In this document: positions 62,301 to 64,000 of the stretch, piece after piece | Layout of the letters: every line of letters begins with the position of its first letter | Position numbering within the stretch: the stretch's first letter is position 1 | DNA from: Gracilaria domingensis | Lineage: Eukaryota > Rhodophyta > Florideophyceae > Gracilariales > Gracilariaceae | Direction: 5' to 3' | NCBI GenBank assembly: GCA_022539475.1 | Contig: VCMS01000291.1 | Span: 16,251 to 80,250, forward strand | DNA length: 64,000 bases | Position numbers and translations under genes: made by a program | The notes under the pieces: model-generated | The model's input: the letters and a program-made list of their open reading frames with translations, nothing else | What the model was told of the DNA's origin: nothing | Databases searched by the model: none

Positions 62301-64000
62301 TTGCCTATAGTGCACGGTGACCAAGTGGTAAATACGCCTGCACTGGTGTGCGGCAGGCACGTATAACCCTCGAGGTCAGCAAAACTATTAGAGGACTACT
62401 AGACTTACCAATTGGTGACTGTAGAACCGAACTGGTGTCAAATTAGCCTAGTTGGTGCTTGACTTTACCATTTGGTGTGGGAGGTTGGCGTCTCGGGGGT
62501 TTAGTACACCCGAGCGCCCCTCCGGCTCTCACGGGCCTAGTGCCACGTGGGCCACCGGGAGGTGCATTTGTGGTGCATCACCCCGGCCACATATCTACAC
62601 TACCTAGTAAATATTAATTCTAAATTAACGAGAATAAACTAATTAGTCTTGTCCAAGCCTGCGCTTGCGCGTCCCACGTGGTACAGGAGGCACACGTGCC
62701 CGGGAGCCCGTGACGTCACCACTTGGTCTTGTAGAGCCCCCGTTGATCTGGCCGAGCTACACTACAGACCCCCCTCCTACCGACAGGCACGCCCCGTGGC
62801 TGCGAAGTTCCCACGGCGGTTGCCGCCTTTTCGCCAAACGGTCGTTGGCGCGCGTCGCCTGGCGCACAACACGTCTCGCGATGACGCGGAGACGGCGCGG
62901 TGCACGGCGCGGCTCGCCACATGCCCTGCAGCGCCATTACCCACGCCGCCGTACCCCTGTGGTAGGTACGACCGTACCTTGCATCCCTCGTGGTATTGGA
63001 ACGCGAAACCGCGAACCGCGACCATTCAGGTTGATCTTGTCGCGCGCCTGGTACCACGTGGTTGTCTTCGCCTCTTCGGTCCCTCCCGGAGGAGTCCGCC
63101 ACTCCATCTTCCCCTGTCCGTCCTCCCCCTGGGCGGGTTAGTCCCGGCTTACCAGTTGGTTTCGAGCTTCCCGTTGGTGGGGTGCGTAGTTGTCGACCGA
63201 TCGGCACACGGCCCCCTCGTGGTGGTTGTGACTTCTCGTGTTCCCGAAACTCGTGCAGCCTGCGCACCAATCTGGTCATTTTCACGGTGTGTCAGCTCAC
63301 TCGAGCGTGCGAGTTCTCCGTGACCCCTCAGGTCTCATCTGTCATCCAAGTGGTGGTGTTCCCCTTTCCAATTGGTGTCCTCCATGGCGCGCTCTCGCTC
63401 CATTCCGCTCCTTTCATACCCCATGGGTGAACGACCAGCCTCCCCAACGGGGTGGTCAATGACGTTCGAACGCCGTGAAGACGAAACTGAAGAGACTACC
63501 TCTCCCTCTCCTTCCAATATGGTAGATCACGGGGACGAAGCAGCGCCGCTTCAGTCGAGTTACCACACGGTTGAACCTTCGCAGCTCTATCTGCCATGCC
63601 AGGCCGGTACACCCGTGTCCATTCCATCGGGCGCTGAGGCCCCCGTGGTGGCCAACCAATTGGTACTGGATGAGCCGCACTACGACCCTATAAAGGGATA
63701 TTCCGCTTCTGAAGTTTCCCCCTCATCGGAAGCCACCCGCTCGGTTCGCGAAACCGCTGTCGCCCGGTCGAGGATGTCCGGCAAAACCCCTGGGGTGGCG
63801 CGCGGCTGTGGCGGTGGCATCTTCAAACCCAACACGCGGTCGAGTACACGCGCTCGTCAAGATCCGTACGGTCGCGGTGGGTATGATCCTTATGCAGCCG
63901 CCGCCGGTCCGAGCAGCGTCAACCCTCTTGCGGTCGCTGGTACGGTGGAAGCTCAACAGCTGAATCCTCATGACCTTAACAGGACGCACGGCAGCCGCAT
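62300..64000 (+). mobile_element. Start of a fourth LTR-type element, probable
   Basis: About 1.1 kb of non-coding, LTR-like DNA leads into an open Gag-like frame at 63384. The layout matches the other elements here, but I could not fix LTR ends or a primer-binding site, and the 3' part is outside the window. The DNA holds seven exact ACCA-NN-TGGT palindromes: 62320, 62407, 62467, 62718, 63053, 63151 and 63655 (first bases). Confidence 0.5.
63384..64000 (+). CDS. Gag-like protein, N-terminal part
   Basis: An ATG at 63384 opens MARSRSIPLLSYPMGERP; a second ATG is at 63423. The frame stays open to the end of the window over 205 residues. It is Ser/Pro/Glu-rich, then Gly/Arg-rich (GGGIFKPNTRSSTRARQDP), with no recognised domain. 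Composition and place resemble the N-termini of the two other gag genes here. The rest lies beyond the window. Confidence 0.5.
   Translation, partial: MARSRSIPLLSYPMGERPASPTGWSMTFERREDETEETTSPSPSNMVDHGDEAAPLQSSYHTVEPSQLYLPCQAGTPVSIPSGAEAPVVANQLVLDEPHYDPIKGYSASEVSPSSEATRSVRETAVARSRMSGKTPGVARGCGGGIFKPNTRSSTRARQDPYGRGGYDPYAAAAGPSSVNPLAVAGTVEAQQLNPHDLNRTHGSR

Noticed and set aside
1-64000. tRNA, rRNA or riboswitch genes
   Set aside because: No B-box or cloverleaf-like sequence or rRNA-like stretch was recognised by eye; a tRNA scan would be decisive.

Overview
This window looks like nuclear DNA from an intron-poor, transposon-rich eukaryote. It holds cytosolic-type malate dehydrogenase, a complex I LYR subunit, a Sey1/RHD3 GTPase, glycoprotein glucosyltransferase, AP-1 gamma adaptin, TAPT1 and NB-ARC/WD40 genes, mostly without introns and separated by LTR retrotransposons. 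A carotenoid oxygenase, very compact genes, a single 79-bp GT-AG intron and Sel1, MYND and NB-ARC/WD40 genes would suit a florideophyte red alga such as Chondrus. That is inference; nothing here names the species.

Layout. 1-6326: 3' part of a chromodomain Ty3/gypsy element with an extra antisense gene and its 3' LTR. 6327-12040: a cut coiled-coil gene, a Tc1/mariner relic, a two-exon coiled-coil gene, a convergent zinc-finger gene, an RPL7 relic, an Ulp1-type protease and a 63-bp perfect palindrome. 12050-16190: GC-rich non-coding DNA and a decayed membrane-protein gene. 16190-30385: a 190-bp satellite split by an 11.8-kb LTR element with apparently identical LTRs and a 5-bp target duplication. 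30470-36450: a tyrosine-recombinase relic, a Sel1-repeat fragment and a carotenoid oxygenase. 36446-47104: a MYND-finger gene, an AP-1 gamma relic, NDUFA6, malate dehydrogenase and a KHDC4/RIK-type KH gene. 47331-51256: truncated UGGT and truncated Sey1 meeting tail to tail. 51260-55480: a spacer rich in CATTCAA motifs, a TAPT1 relic and a piggyBac-like relic. 55481-61605: an LTR-gag fragment, then an NB-ARC/WD40 gene split by a solo LTR. 62300-64000: the start of a further LTR-type element.

Two layers stand out. A few genes look intact: the Ulp1 protease, the zinc-finger gene, the carotenoid oxygenase, NDUFA6 and malate dehydrogenase apart from its first exon. The KH gene is intact through its two KH-like regions. 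Around them lies a graveyard of host genes (RPL7, AP-1 gamma, UGGT, Sey1, TAPT1, NB-ARC/WD40, Sel1, a membrane protein) broken by stops, frameshifts, truncations and insertions.

The most unusual signals are these: (i) a ~600-aa antisense reading frame conserved in two clearly divergent chromodomain LTR elements; (ii) perfect palindromes of 35-63 bp, each with one unpaired central base, three of them within 100 bp upstream of host start codons; (iii) dense short palindromic motifs that differ from one LTR family to the next. All calls were made by reading the sequence, with no database search. Many reading frames open at non-ATG codons, so starts are given only where an ATG is visible.
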